A stretch of 64,000 nt of DNA from a virus. Below are positions 35,797 to 44,364 of the stretch, one piece after another; position 1 is the first letter of the stretch; the number at the start of each line of letters is the position of its first letter. Below the pieces are notes generated by a model. It was not told the DNA's origin and ran no database searches. It saw only the letters and a program-made list of their open reading frames with translations. The position numbers and the translations under genes were made by a program. The stretch is taken from IMG/VR virus record IMGVR_UViG_3300042564_005059, positions 1 through 64,000 of that record. One strand, given 5' to 3'.

Positions 35797-37356
35797 TTAC
35801 CACCAAGTACCACCACCAGATAAACCTAATAATTTAGCGTATCTTGGTAATCTACATGCCCAATACCCTGGTTTTGTTTTATCGTTTTTAGCTTTACAGT
35901 TGTGTCTGTCAGCAAACGCTTTTCTTGCTTTAGGGTCCTTCAACTTAACAGCTAAATTACCACCACCAGCTTTAGCACCAAAAGAAACTTTTTTAACTTT
36001 ACCAGTCTTAGGGTTTCTAACATAAACAAAGAATTTTTTAGAACCACCTCTTTTAGGTTTACCTAACTCTACTTTTTTACCTTGATACTCCGCTTCATTA
36101 ATTGTTTCAATTTCAAAGTCTTCAAAAATAGTGTTTAATTTAACTTTACCTTCATTAACCATAACAAAACCATTGTCATAATCTTCAACTATAAATTGGT
36201 CGTTTTCGTTTAAACTAATCAACCCTTTTTCATTTAAAGTTTTAACTTCTTTTAACAATGATTGGAATTTTTCTGAACCATATCTAAAAATAGATTCACC
36301 CAATGCTATTTCATTTGTTAAATGATAAGCCAAGTCTTTTGATACTTCAATAGGTTTATTTAATTTCATAGGTTGAGTCCATTTTGAATAATCCATTTCT
36401 TCACCAGAATCTTCATGTCTGTCATTTAAAGCACCTTCAGCAAAATGATAAACTTCTTCAACATCATCAGCCGATGTGGCAATATGGTCTAACGCCCATC
36501 CATGACCATCTGATAATAAAGCATCTAATGAATTTTTATCCATATTTAATAATTCAGATGCAGCGTGAACAAGCGTTTTAAGGTTCTGCCAAAACATGTA
36601 ATTATTTGATTCACCTATGTTTTCATTAACACGCACGCAATTTGGAACTTCTTTTCCGTTTTTTTCTTTCATACCAACTTGTTTATATCCTTTCCAACAT
36701 GAGTTCATTTCATCTAATATATCATTTGAACCTGGTTGAAACATGTTATTCTTTTTTGGGTTATCTAAAAATAAATCTTCTCTTTCGTATATTTTAAAAC
36801 TATCTTCTTGCACTGGTTCTTCATCAGATGAAAAATCAAATTCATCAGCATTACCACCCCCGTTATCATCTCCACCGAAAGAATCATCTCCACCATCGGC
36901 ATTATCTTGATTGTTGTTATCAAAATCTTGTGTTTCATCTTCTCCAGACTTGTTTATTTTTTTAATAATATCGTTTTTATCCTCCTCATCCATTTGAGCA
37001 GTATGTGTTGCTGAAATAACTGAATTAATCGCAAATTTTTCTAATTCAAAATCTGGTTGACCATTATCCTTAGCAAATTGTCTAAGTGATTGTCCTAACT
37101 TACCACTCAATTGCTCAATAAATTTTTTAGGGTCTGTTTCTTCATCAGCATCAACACCAGCATCAAAAGGTTCTTTTTCAAATGACATATCACTTGATGG
37201 GTCTTCTGCTGGTGCACCACCCATAGGGTCTTCTGCTGGCATTTCTTCACCACCAAAATCGCCAAAACCAGCGTCATTAGCTGGTTCTGTCATAGGTTCA
37301 GCTGGAGCAGGCGCAGGAACGGCAGGAGCCGCTGGCGCTGGATTGTCCAACTTCAA
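35797..37356 (-). CDS. Modular head-region protein, lacks a good start (likely -1 frameshift product)
   Basis: 519 aa if begun at the TTG at 37356; no well-placed ATG exists near the 5' end. Order: Pro/Ala-rich acidic N-terminus, helical segment, Asp/Gly-rich linker, a NSCWKGYKQVGMKEKNGKEV block with VPNC, helical middle, and a C-terminal domain (about 415-519: KKVELGKPKRGGSKKFFVY, GGGTWW) familiar from T4-like cyanophages. The same frame extends upstream through TEGKKYKLKLDN to a T10 run, where it would join the preceding gene by a -1 shift. Possible L/I/V-x-E cut steps occur (VNE, INE). Confidence 0.62.
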   Translation of the reverse strand: MKLDNPAPAAPAVPAPAPAEPMTEPANDAGFGDFGGEEMPAEDPMGGAPAEDPSSDMSFEKEPFDAGVDADEETDPKKFIEQLSGKLGQSLRQFAKDNGQPDFELEKFAINSVISATHTAQMDEEDKNDIIKKINKSGEDETQDFDNNNQDNADGGDDSFGGDDNGGGNADEFDFSSDEEPVQEDSFKIYEREDLFLDNPKKNNMFQPGSNDILDEMNSCWKGYKQVGMKEKNGKEVPNCVRVNENIGESNNYMFWQNLKTLVHAASELLNMDKNSLDALLSDGHGWALDHIATSADDVEEVYHFAEGALNDRHEDSGEEMDYSKWTQPMKLNKPIEVSKDLAYHLTNEIALGESIFRYGSEKFQSLLKEVKTLNEKGLISLNENDQFIVEDYDNGFVMVNEGKVKLNTIFEDFEIETINEAEYQGKKVELGKPKRGGSKKFFVYVRNPKTGKVKKVSFGAKAGGGNLAVKLKDPKARKAFADRHNCKAKNDKTKPGYWACRLPRYAKLLGLSGGGTWW

Positions 37357-37376
37357 TTTGTATTTTTTACCTTCAG

Positions 37377-38480
37377 TTAAAGTTTTTTTTTTAAATCAGC
37401 AATAGCTTCTTGAATTTCTTCGATAGTCATTTCTTCATCTAAATCAACACCTCTACCTTTTAAGATATCAGCTCTAGTTACTTTACCATCACCTGTTAAA
37501 TCTGGAAAATCATCAGCTTCATCAACTGGATGACCCATTTTATTTAACATAAATTTAGTCCCAGCTTCAATTTTTCTTTTAGCAAATCGCATAACGTCTT
37601 TACCAGCATCGCCTAATAATTCAATAAATTCAGCTGCTGTCATATTATCCAATCTATCCATTAACTCATCTGTTGAATTATCTTCACCTTCAAAATTTTC
37701 GTTGGTTTTTTTCTTTTTAAGAATTTTAAAGTCTTCACCATCAATCTTACCATTTTTGTTAGCATCGATTTTTGATTGTTTACCTTTTAATTCTTCTTTG
37801 ATACCTTTTTCTTTTTTAACGTCTCTAACACATGCTTCGTATTTTTCTTTGTCTTTACGACCAACACTAGCAGTACAGATAGCCCATGGGTTATCTTTAG
37901 ATTCTTCTTCATCTAAGTCTTCAGTTTCATTCAACATAGCGTCAATAGCTAACTCATACTCATTAAGAGTTACTTCTTCCATTTCATCTATGGCTTTTTT
38001 GTCAGCAACATTGTCACCACCTTCTTCTTTAGCTTTACAGTCTAAATCTTTACCTTTGGTATCGGTAATGTGTTTAGTAGCTTCTTTAGCAGCGCCTTCT
38101 GATATTAATTTATCATCAACAAATACATTAAATGTATTAACAATATCGTAAGACTCACAAATAGAGTTAAATCTTAAGTTTAAATGTTTAGTAGCTTTAG
38201 CGTATGATGGGTAAGCTTCTTGTTTTTTATTTTGTAAACCACCAATATACTTAAAATCTTCAACAGTTAAATTTGAAGTTTTATCAGATACTTTGATATA
38301 ATATTCGTGATTTTCTCTAACAATACCGTATGACTTACCATCTGGTCCAAGTTTTGTTAACTCAACTGTTGAGCGAGATAAACCCTCGTTAATAGGTGTA
38401 ACACCCATAAGTTGTCTCATACGTTCGTTAATTTCGTTACCTTTAAGACCTATTGGATTAATTTTAAAATTTTTGTCCAT
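37377..38480 (-). CDS. Modular head-region protein with two EF-hand-like loops
   Basis: 367 aa. N-terminal helical region with I-N-E at about residues 30-32, then a PWAICTASVGRKDKEKYEAC block (seen in T4-like cyanophage proteins), an EF-hand/dockerin-like loop DANKNGKIDGEDF, a helical part, and a second loop DLTGDGKVTRADIL near the C-terminus. Both loops could bind calcium. The frame ends at ADLKKKL just after a homopolymer run of ten bases (37383-37392); a -1 slip there would fuse it to the 519-aa frame downstream. Confidence 0.65.
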   Translation of the reverse strand: MDKNFKINPIGLKGNEINERMRQLMGVTPINEGLSRSTVELTKLGPDGKSYGIVRENHEYYIKVSDKTSNLTVEDFKYIGGLQNKKQEAYPSYAKATKHLNLRFNSICESYDIVNTFNVFVDDKLISEGAAKEATKHITDTKGKDLDCKAKEEGGDNVADKKAIDEMEEVTLNEYELAIDAMLNETEDLDEEESKDNPWAICTASVGRKDKEKYEACVRDVKKEKGIKEELKGKQSKIDANKNGKIDGEDFKILKKKKTNENFEGEDNSTDELMDRLDNMTAAEFIELLGDAGKDVMRFAKRKIEAGTKFMLNKMGHPVDEADDFPDLTGDGKVTRADILKGRGVDLDEEMTIEEIQEAIADLKKKL

Positions 38481-38519
38481 AGTTTTATTTTTTCTTTTGT
38501 TTTATTAAATTATTTTTTT

Positions 38520-38765
38520 TTATGGTAAATTAGGCGAACCTAAATATACGTTCTGATTATCGCCTAATAAAAAACAACCAGAACCACCACTTATGGTTCT
38601 TATTGTTATAGTAATTGACGATGACGCCCCAACACTAACAGAAATACCATTAATTGTTGCAGTACAACCAGCTGAACCACCATATATTGTAGTATACGTG
38701 TGAGCTGTTGTATTTGCAGATAATGCGGGTACTATTATACTATATACATCGTTATTTCTTGGCAT
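38520..38765 (-). CDS. Small beta-rich protein, paralogue of 40340 gene
   Basis: 81 aa. Strand-rich with TTIYGGSAGCTATINGISVS and TISGGSGCFLLGD. The same template occurs in the 40340-40702 protein (DGGPTGCNININGVNVQ and TVSGGAGCYLYGD). A virion decoration or fibre-associated role is inferred from its place after fibre-like genes and before the head cluster. Confidence 0.55.
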   Translation of the reverse strand: MPRNNDVYSIIVPALSANTTAHTYTTIYGGSAGCTATINGISVSVGASSSITITIRTISGGSGCFLLGDNQNVYLGSPNLP

Positions 38766-38779
38766 AATTTTTCTTTTAC

Positions 38780-38789
38780 TTATAAATAT
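38780..38789 (-). promoter_or_regulatory. Recurrent ATATTTATAA motif upstream of 38765
   Basis: Minus-strand ATATTTATAA ends 14 bases before the ATG at 38765. Confidence 0.55.
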
Positions 38790-38828
38790 AATTATTTTTT
38801 CATTTATTCTAATATTATTAAAAATATA

Positions 38829-39125
38829 TTAGAATCCGTAAAAACCATGAACTGGGTTTTTAGGGAATATTTCTGTGTCACCAAAATTAAAATCAATTTC
38901 GCTTAACACATCGTAATGATAACCATCAATGTATGTTGGTGGTGTTACCTCATTACCTTCATTATCATAAACACCATCAGTTAAAGTTATTAAACCAATG
39001 GCAACAACTGCACATACACCTTCACCATAAACTAAACCGTCATTAGTGTTAATGTAAATACCCTTGTTAATAAAATCAGCCATAGCTGATTCACTATTTT
39101 CATATTTTAATTTATATGCTTTCAT
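38829..39125 (-). CDS. Small fibre-associated protein
   Basis: 98 aa, begins KAYKLKYENSESAMADFINK and contains VCAVVAIGLITLTDG and GYHYDVLSEIDFNFG. Small proteins of this kind often follow fibre genes, where they may act as chaperones or tips, but this is inference from position. One base separates it from the 402-aa fibre-like gene. Confidence 0.58.
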   Translation of the reverse strand: MKAYKLKYENSESAMADFINKGIYINTNDGLVYGEGVCAVVAIGLITLTDGVYDNEGNEVTPPTYIDGYHYDVLSEIDFNFGDTEIFPKNPVHGFYGF

Positions 39126-39126
39126 A

Positions 39127-40335
39127 TTATATATTTGTTAAAGATATTGCTTCTTCATCAGTTAATGGTATTGGAAATATAGCCATTGTTTTTATATATT
39201 TAGGAATGTCCGTACCATTACCAACTAAATAATTTAATGATGTAGAACCAGAAAAAGCCGAATTAGTTACTACTTTAGACCCATTGGTAAACACATTTAA
39301 ATTAGTACCATCCCAAGTCATTACCGCACTTAAAGTGTCGGCGCTTGTGGTTAATAGTGTTGTTGGTGTACTATTTAGAACTTTAACTAATCTTAACCTA
39401 GCACTCGTACCATCATTTACAAAACGTATTGAATCACCAGTAGCTGACGACCCAGAATTGGTTCCAACCCAAATAGCACCACCAGTAGCGACTCTATGTT
39501 GTGCTATGTTATTATTTATTTTTAAATACCATGACCCACCAGCTGCACCACCTGTAAAACCACTAATAACATCTACTATTGATTCAGTTGCTTTAGTTAT
39601 AGTAGAACCAGTAGTTTTAATATAAGATTCTGGTCTTAATGTAACTGTATTTGCAGAAGCGGCACCAGTACCGTTAGTTACCAGCATAATTGCGCTTACT
39701 TCAACCGCAGTATCTTCGTTTGTTGTTTGTTTAATAGGACCATAACTAGTACTAGCTCCATTAGATGTTCTAGTAGCACTACAATACCATAAATTGTTTC
39801 CTAAATATGTTTTGCTAATACTAGCTATACCAGCTGTATTTTGCATACTAACATATATATCGCTGCCACCACCAGAACCAAACCTAACTTCTTGACCGTC
39901 CGTTCTTTTAGCTATAAAACTCATAGTTAGTGAATTACCAGCGGCAATCGAAGCTGCATTATAATATGTTGCTTGTATTGAATTACCAGTAAATGTTACT
40001 TTACCATTTAAACCAATACCCCAATCATTTGCACTAAAAGTGACACCACTAATAGTACCTGCTACTGGTGTTGTAGATGGTTCTGAATCTCTAAATAGAT
40101 TTGTTCTTTGTGGTTCTAATAAAATAGTTGGACATCCACCAGAAAAATCGTAGTTTAATCTAGGTATGTTAGTACCCATAATTTCATATTGTCCCGTAGA
40201 ATTTATTCTAGTTGCACCACTAGCCCTTGTAAAACTAAAATCACCACTACCATTTTCTGGAATGATACTATAAATTTTTGATGTTTTATAAGCGTTAGGT
40301 GTTAATAACAACGTTGCTTTATCTAATATGCTCAT
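39127..40335 (-). CDS. Fibre or receptor-binding-type protein with concanavalin/LamG-like C-terminus
   Basis: 402 aa. The N-terminal module (SFTRASGATRINSTGQYEIM, then NIPRLNYDFSGGCPTILLEP and QRTNLF) is the widespread phage module that precedes lectin-like folds. The middle and C-terminal parts are beta-rich (GSWYLKINNNIAQHRV and LSAVMTWDGTNLNVFTNGSK), consistent with LamG/concanavalin-like glycan-binding domains. It would sit on the virion and bind the host surface. It is flanked by the two small paralogues. Confidence 0.7.
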   Translation of the reverse strand: MSILDKATLLLTPNAYKTSKIYSIIPENGSGDFSFTRASGATRINSTGQYEIMGTNIPRLNYDFSGGCPTILLEPQRTNLFRDSEPSTTPVAGTISGVTFSANDWGIGLNGKVTFTGNSIQATYYNAASIAAGNSLTMSFIAKRTDGQEVRFGSGGGSDIYVSMQNTAGIASISKTYLGNNLWYCSATRTSNGASTSYGPIKQTTNEDTAVEVSAIMLVTNGTGAASANTVTLRPESYIKTTGSTITKATESIVDVISGFTGGAAGGSWYLKINNNIAQHRVATGGAIWVGTNSGSSATGDSIRFVNDGTSARLRLVKVLNSTPTTLLTTSADTLSAVMTWDGTNLNVFTNGSKVVTNSAFSGSTSLNYLVGNGTDIPKYIKTMAIFPIPLTDEEAISLTNI

Positions 40336-40339
40336 ATAA

Positions 40340-40702
40340 TTAAATATTATTTAAATCTGTTAAAATTGTTGTAAGACATGTCTCTGATTCAAAAGTACCC
40401 TCATCTGAAGAAACTCTATTTTTAAACGCGTCTACCATTATTTGAATTGGGTTTGAGATAAAAGGTGTGTTAATACCACCACTAACGTCAGGGTAATCAC
40501 CATATAAATAACATCCAGCACCGCCACTAACGGTTCTAACTAAAATTTCAATAGTAGAACCACTACCCATTTGTACATTAACGCCGTTTATGTTTATATT
40601 ACAACCCGTTGGCCCTCCATCAACACTAGTATAGACTAAATCATATAAACCAGCGTATTGTGCTGGTATTATAAAATTACTTATATCGTTATTTATTGCC
40701 AT
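40340..40702 (-). CDS. Small beta-rich protein, paralogue of 38520 gene
   Basis: 120 aa. It shares the GGPTGCNININGV/VSGGAGCYLYGD template with the 81-aa gene on the other side of the fibre gene and adds a 40-residue helical C-terminus (PIQIMVDAFKNRVSSDEGTF). An ATATTTATAA motif precedes it by 11 bases. Confidence 0.55.
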   Translation of the reverse strand: MAINNDISNFIIPAQYAGLYDLVYTSVDGGPTGCNININGVNVQMGSGSTIEILVRTVSGGAGCYLYGDYPDVSGGINTPFISNPIQIMVDAFKNRVSSDEGTFESETCLTTILTDLNNI

Positions 40703-40713
40703 TATACTTTTTA

Positions 40714-40723
40714 TTATAAATAT
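40714..40723 (-). promoter_or_regulatory. Recurrent ATATTTATAA motif upstream of 40702
   Basis: Minus-strand ATATTTATAA ends 11 bases before the ATG at 40702. Confidence 0.55.
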
Positions 40724-40733
40724 TGCTTAAAAC

Positions 40734-40760
40734 AAAAAAGCATCCGAAGATGCTTTTATT
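40734..40760 (-). terminator. Intrinsic terminator after 40761 gene
   Basis: AAAAGCATC CGAA GATGCTTTT hairpin directly after the minus-strand 40761-41261 gene. Confidence 0.85.
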
Positions 40761-41261
40761 TTATTGTTTTTGATGTTTATTTATAACATTATAAACACTA
40801 CCTAAGAGTTTTTTGTGTTTATCGCTCATTTTTGTAATCGTTGTTTCAGTATTTATAGTTTTAGTTTTATGTGTTTCAACAACTTCTGGTCTATAAGCTG
40901 CAACAACTATAGTATCGTTAGTCACAATAGAATGGTGTTGTTTAATAACTTTAGGTTCTGTTTTAGAACTCATAGTTGTTTTTTTTACTATCTCTGGCTC
41001 CAACCCATCAAGACTATCAAGCATTTTTTTTATCACCATAAAATCTTTTTGTTTCTGGTTATTATCAGAAACCAATTGATTATTCAATGACAACGTTTCA
41101 GTATAGTTTTTAATCAAAACGTTATACTGGTTAGCTAATCCACTACAATCATCAGTTGACATATAAGCTGTTGCAACTGATGATAATGTGGATAAGATTA
41201 CAACAACCAAAAAGGCTTGAAATCTATGTGCTGGTTTAAGATTTTTAATTGCTTCAAACAT
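40761..41261 (-). CDS. Membrane-anchored periplasmic protein, possible spanin-like role
   Basis: 166 aa. A single membrane segment near the N-terminus (FQAFLVVVILSTLSSVATAY, residues 14-33) is followed by a long helix-prone, Lys/Thr-rich periplasmic part with one Cys just after the membrane (DDCSGL). The layout fits an inner-membrane spanin or other N-anchored lysis or exclusion protein, but no family is recognised. It has an ATATTTATTTA motif upstream and a strong terminator after it. Confidence 0.5.
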   Translation of the reverse strand: MFEAIKNLKPAHRFQAFLVVVILSTLSSVATAYMSTDDCSGLANQYNVLIKNYTETLSLNNQLVSDNNQKQKDFMVIKKMLDSLDGLEPEIVKKTTMSSKTEPKVIKQHHSIVTNDTIVVAAYRPEVVETHKTKTINTETTITKMSDKHKKLLGSVYNVINKHQKQ

Positions 41262-41273
41262 GGTACTATTTTA

Positions 41274-41284
41274 TAAATAAATAT
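41274..41284 (-). promoter_or_regulatory. ATATTTATTTA variant of the recurrent motif upstream of 41261
   Basis: Minus-strand ATATTTATTTA, 12 bases before the ATG at 41261, just beyond the thyA stop. Confidence 0.4.
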
Positions 41285-41288
41285 CGTG

Positions 41289-42530
41289 CTAGTTGGACAA
41301 AGGTGCTTTAATTGTTGGATGTGATTGATAATTTTCTACTTGAAAATTAACCTCTCCATTTATAGCTTCATCAAATCCTTTATGTTCTAAGTTTGCTAAA
41401 AATATTGGGTTCATAACTAATTTTGGCAACGGAAAGGGTTCTCTTGTTCGCTTAGGTAATTTAGAAATGTATTCCATTCTAGGCTCATGCTTTAAAGCAT
41501 CCATACCTGATTGTTGTAAATGTTCTAATATTTCCTCTTCAGTAAATTCTCTACCAATCTGTTCTTTAGCTTGTTCGATATGATTTGAATATAAATGAAC
41601 ATCACCTAAATTTCCAATCAACTGGTCAGGAACCATGTTAACTTCTTTTGCAATTATTTCCAATAACAATCCATAAGAAGCAATGTTGAATGGTAAACCT
41701 AAGAATGTATCTACTGAACGTTGATTCCACATTAAAGAGATTGCTCGTCTTGGAATGGTATTATCCATATCAACGGTTTCTCTAATTATATTTTGACCTA
41801 TACCACCAACATCTTCGTAACCAGCTAATTTCATTCTTTCCTTCTCACTTAACTCTCTTGTATAAACTTGAAATCCATAATGACAAGGTGGAAGCACCAT
41901 TTGGTCCAGTTCCGAACAATTCCAAGCATTTACCATTAATCGTCTTGAGTCTGGATTTGCTTTAAGGTCGTTGATTAGGTTTGTGATTTGGTCTATTGGA
42001 TGTTCTTTACTCAATCCAGCTCCCAATACCATTCCGTGTTTATATCCTTCCCAACTTCTCCATTGTTTACCGTAAATTGGACCTAATTCACCCCACTTCT
42101 TAGCAAACTCATCATCTGTTTTGATTTTGTTGATGAATTCTTCTTGTGTTAATAATTCACTTAAATCCAATTTGACACTATCCTTCCAATGGTCTGGTAT
42201 GTCTGTTTCAACAACATTTTTATTATGGTTTTTGTAATTTTCAGTACAATTATTCAAATAAAATTTGTAGCAGTCCCCATCCCAAATGTGACAATTATTA
42301 TCAACCAAATACTTAATATTTGTATCACCACGAAGGAACCAAAGAAGTTCTGTTACGATTGTTTTGAATGGCATCTTCTTTGTAGTCAAGAGTGGAAACC
42401 CATCTTTCATATTGTGACGTATCTGTCTTCCGAATACTGAGATTGTTCCACCATTTCTTGTTTCTTTCTTAACACCATTCTCTAAAATATCTTTTAAGAG
42501 GTTTTGATAATCTAAATCTAATTTATTCAT
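41289..42530 (-). CDS. thyA: Thymidylate synthase
   Basis: 413 aa from the ATG at 42530, where the family-typical MNKLDLDYQNLLKDILENG begins. Makes dTMP from dUMP with methylene-tetrahydrofolate. Motifs: FPLLTTKKMPFKTIVTELLW, GPIYGKQWRSW, SRRLMVNAWN, catalytic Cys in LPPCHYGFQ, RRAISLMWNQRSVDTFLGLP and LGDVHLYSNH. It is longer than the usual 264-316 aa owing to two inserts (around residues 80-140 and after the catalytic Cys). The start overlaps the GIY-YIG endonuclease stop by 8 bases. Confidence 0.95.
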   Translation of the reverse strand: MNKLDLDYQNLLKDILENGVKKETRNGGTISVFGRQIRHNMKDGFPLLTTKKMPFKTIVTELLWFLRGDTNIKYLVDNNCHIWDGDCYKFYLNNCTENYKNHNKNVVETDIPDHWKDSVKLDLSELLTQEEFINKIKTDDEFAKKWGELGPIYGKQWRSWEGYKHGMVLGAGLSKEHPIDQITNLINDLKANPDSRRLMVNAWNCSELDQMVLPPCHYGFQVYTRELSEKERMKLAGYEDVGGIGQNIIRETVDMDNTIPRRAISLMWNQRSVDTFLGLPFNIASYGLLLEIIAKEVNMVPDQLIGNLGDVHLYSNHIEQAKEQIGREFTEEEILEHLQQSGMDALKHEPRMEYISKLPKRTREPFPLPKLVMNPIFLANLEHKGFDEAINGEVNFQVENYQSHPTIKAPLSN

Positions 42531-43380
42531 TTTCTTTAATTTTATATTTCCATTTGTATCCACCAGCAGTTTCTTGTTTACCTTTACAAACAGCGTTTAT
42601 GTTATATATTTTTAATTCTTTTTCAACTTTAGTAATACTTTCCCAAGTTTTAATAAAATTACCATCTAAATCAAGTTGGTTAACTTCTTTTCTTCTTTTT
42701 GAAGGTCCTGTTGATATACCCTTTTTTATCTGAGATAGTTTTTCTGAAAACCCTTTTGGTTTTGGTTTTCTCATTTTGTCTTTAGTTTCTTCTGATAATT
42801 TTTTACCTATCCTAGCTTTTGATATTCTTTCTTTAGTTTCTTCTGTGTGTTTCCAACCATTTTCTAATTTATATTGTTGATACTGGGAAATTTTTAATCT
42901 CCATTCTTCATATCTTTTATCAGCCTCAACTTTACCATATTTTTCAAGCCAAATATTATATCGACCATTTTTTGTTAATTTAGTACCTTCCTTACCTATT
43001 CTTCTTATTTTTTCAATTTGAATAGATTTACGTCTATCGGCATCTTCTTTTCCATACTTAATAACCCAGTAATTATAAATTCCGTTTTTGACTATATCGT
43101 GACCTATTTTCCTATCACCTTCTTTACTCCCATCACTTATGTTATACCCTATTGTTCTATCAATACTATTACACTGTAATATCCAAAAAACCTCACGTTC
43201 ATTAAGATGATACTCATCTTTACATTCTTCTAGTATTTCTTTTGTGAAATTTTCTTTACCATATTTTTTTATTGCTAATTTTAATAGTTTACCACTACCG
43301 TAATAGTTTGGGTTATTATTTCTATCTTGACCGATATAGATTTTACCATTAAGTAAATTTGTTGTTTTGTAGATAATCAT
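42523..43380 (-). CDS. GIY-YIG homing endonuclease with NUMOD modules
   Basis: 285 aa. The N-terminal GIY-YIG-like module (IIYKTTNLLNGKIYIGQ, residues 2-18, then NYYGSG) is followed by repeated GKEDADRRKS-type segments, NUMOD3 helices (HTEETKERISKARIGKKLSE) and a C-terminal NUMOD1 DNA-binding motif (VNQLDLDGNFIKTWESITKV). This is the architecture of free-standing or intronic phage homing enzymes such as I-TevI, which resides in the T4 td (thymidylate synthase) gene. It ends within the thyA start. An ATATTTATAA motif lies 13 bases upstream. Confidence 0.88.
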   Translation of the reverse strand: MIIYKTTNLLNGKIYIGQDRNNNPNYYGSGKLLKLAIKKYGKENFTKEILEECKDEYHLNEREVFWILQCNSIDRTIGYNISDGSKEGDRKIGHDIVKNGIYNYWVIKYGKEDADRRKSIQIEKIRRIGKEGTKLTKNGRYNIWLEKYGKVEADKRYEEWRLKISQYQQYKLENGWKHTEETKERISKARIGKKLSEETKDKMRKPKPKGFSEKLSQIKKGISTGPSKRRKEVNQLDLDGNFIKTWESITKVEKELKIYNINAVCKGKQETAGGYKWKYKIKENE

Positions 43381-43393
43381 AATTGTTGTTTTA

Positions 43394-43403
43394 TTATAAA
43401 TAT
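43394..43403 (-). promoter_or_regulatory. Recurrent ATATTTATAA motif upstream of homing endonuclease 2
   Basis: Minus-strand ATATTTATAA ends 13 bases before the ATG at 43380. Confidence 0.5.
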
Positions 43404-43443
43404 CTACTGTTTTACTTTTCTACTCAGTTATTATCTAATTTTT

Positions 43444-43809
43444 TTACTCCGTTATTAAAAAGAAAGTAAAATCGCTATCAACTAAGTTTTCTAAATTACC
43501 ATAAGTAGCATACCATCCAGAAGAATCGTTAAACACAATGTATATGTAATTTTTATCGTCAAATATTTGATAATATAAACTATATTCAGTATTTGGTTGA
43601 AATTCCCAAGACATATCTGCTCTAGATTTCGTACATAAAACTTTACCTAATAAAACAACTTCCCGTTCTATAACTTCATCAACAAACTTTATCTTACAAG
43701 TCGTTCCAGTACGGTCTTTTTTTTCTACTCCGTTATCCAAGATATCTTGTAGAAGGTCTGTGTATTGTTTATCTAAGGTGTTACCCTTTATCGCATTTAT
43801 TTTTTCCAT
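43444..43809 (-). CDS. Thymidylate synthase N-terminal fragment fused to an unrelated tail
   Basis: 121 aa. Residues about 12-38 (LDKQYTDLLQDILDNGVEKK, then DRTGT) are a clear ThyA N-terminus, and then the sequence departs into a beta-rich domain (WEFQPNTEYSLYYQIFDDKN) unlike ThyA. It lies between two GIY-YIG genes upstream of the intact thyA, so it looks like a co-opted relic of a homing event. It could still be expressed as a small protein. Confidence 0.6.
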   Translation of the reverse strand: MEKINAIKGNTLDKQYTDLLQDILDNGVEKKDRTGTTCKIKFVDEVIEREVVLLGKVLCTKSRADMSWEFQPNTEYSLYYQIFDDKNYIYIVFNDSSGWYATYGNLENLVDSDFTFFLITE

Positions 43810-44341
43810 GGTTTCTGGTTATAACTGTTTTTGTTGTATAAACCCCACATATTTCACATGTAGAATAATTTGTTTCTTTATTTTTTGGTTTTTTTAAAGC
43901 TTTTTTATGTTCTTCACTTAATGGAACACCTTTTTTTGTTTTTGAAATAGAATTAGCCCTTTTTTGTATTCTTGCTGGTGAATCTTTTTGATTACTTCTT
44001 GCAACACTTAGTTTTTTCTTGTGTTCTTCACTAAAAATAACACCTTTCTTAAAACCACCAGTATTACCACCATCACCTTGTTCTGGTATTAAATTAGCAA
44101 ATTCTTTATTTTTAACAACGTCCCATAATTCAGAATAATATAGCCCCATTTTTTTTAATTCATCTTTATCATCGGTTTCAAATAATATAGTTGTTTTTAT
44201 TTCTGATGTTGAAATGTTATGGGCGTTTAAATGTCGTTTCCATACTGTACCACTACCTTTATATTTGTATGGGTCTGTATTAACACATTTACCTAAATAT
44301 TTTAATCCTAATGGTGATTCTTTTAAATATAATATTATCAT
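43781..44341 (-). CDS. GIY-YIG/NUMOD3 homing endonuclease (Seg-like)
   Basis: 186 aa from the ATG at 44341. N-terminal degenerate GIY-YIG start (MIILYLKESPLGLKYLGKC, then KYKGSG), an acidic helical middle with YYSELWDVVKNKEFANLIPE, two NUMOD3-like helices (FSEEHKKKLSVARSNQKDS and LSEEHKKALKKPKN) and a Cys-containing tail (STCEICGVYTTKTV). Its 3' end overlaps the ThyA-fragment gene by 29 bases. A TGATAAATAT-type motif is 12 bases upstream. Confidence 0.8.
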   Translation of the reverse strand: MIILYLKESPLGLKYLGKCVNTDPYKYKGSGTVWKRHLNAHNISTSEIKTTILFETDDKDELKKMGLYYSELWDVVKNKEFANLIPEQGDGGNTGGFKKGVIFSEEHKKKLSVARSNQKDSPARIQKRANSISKTKKGVPLSEEHKKALKKPKNKETNYSTCEICGVYTTKTVITRNHGKNKCDKG

Positions 44342-44353
44342 TTTTATTTTTAT

Positions 44354-44363
44354 TGATAAATAT
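44354..44363 (-). promoter_or_regulatory. ATATTTATCA variant of the recurrent motif
   Basis: Minus-strand ATATTTATCA ends 12 bases before the ATG at 44341. Confidence 0.45.
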
Positions 44364-44364
44364 A

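Noticed and set aside
37702-38151. 149-codon plus-strand frame opposite the EF-hand-like gene
   Set aside because: Ser/Leu/Phe-rich reverse reading of an acidic gene, with no promoter or start context; treated as a shadow.
38520-40702. Diversity-generating retroelement around the fibre and paired small genes
   Set aside because: No reverse transcriptase or template/variable repeat pair is visible in the window; the paralogy is at protein level only.
42530-43443. Group I intron joining the ThyA fragment to thyA
   Set aside because: Intact thyA has its own complete N-terminus, and I could not identify conserved intron core segments by eye; kept only as a check in the finding.
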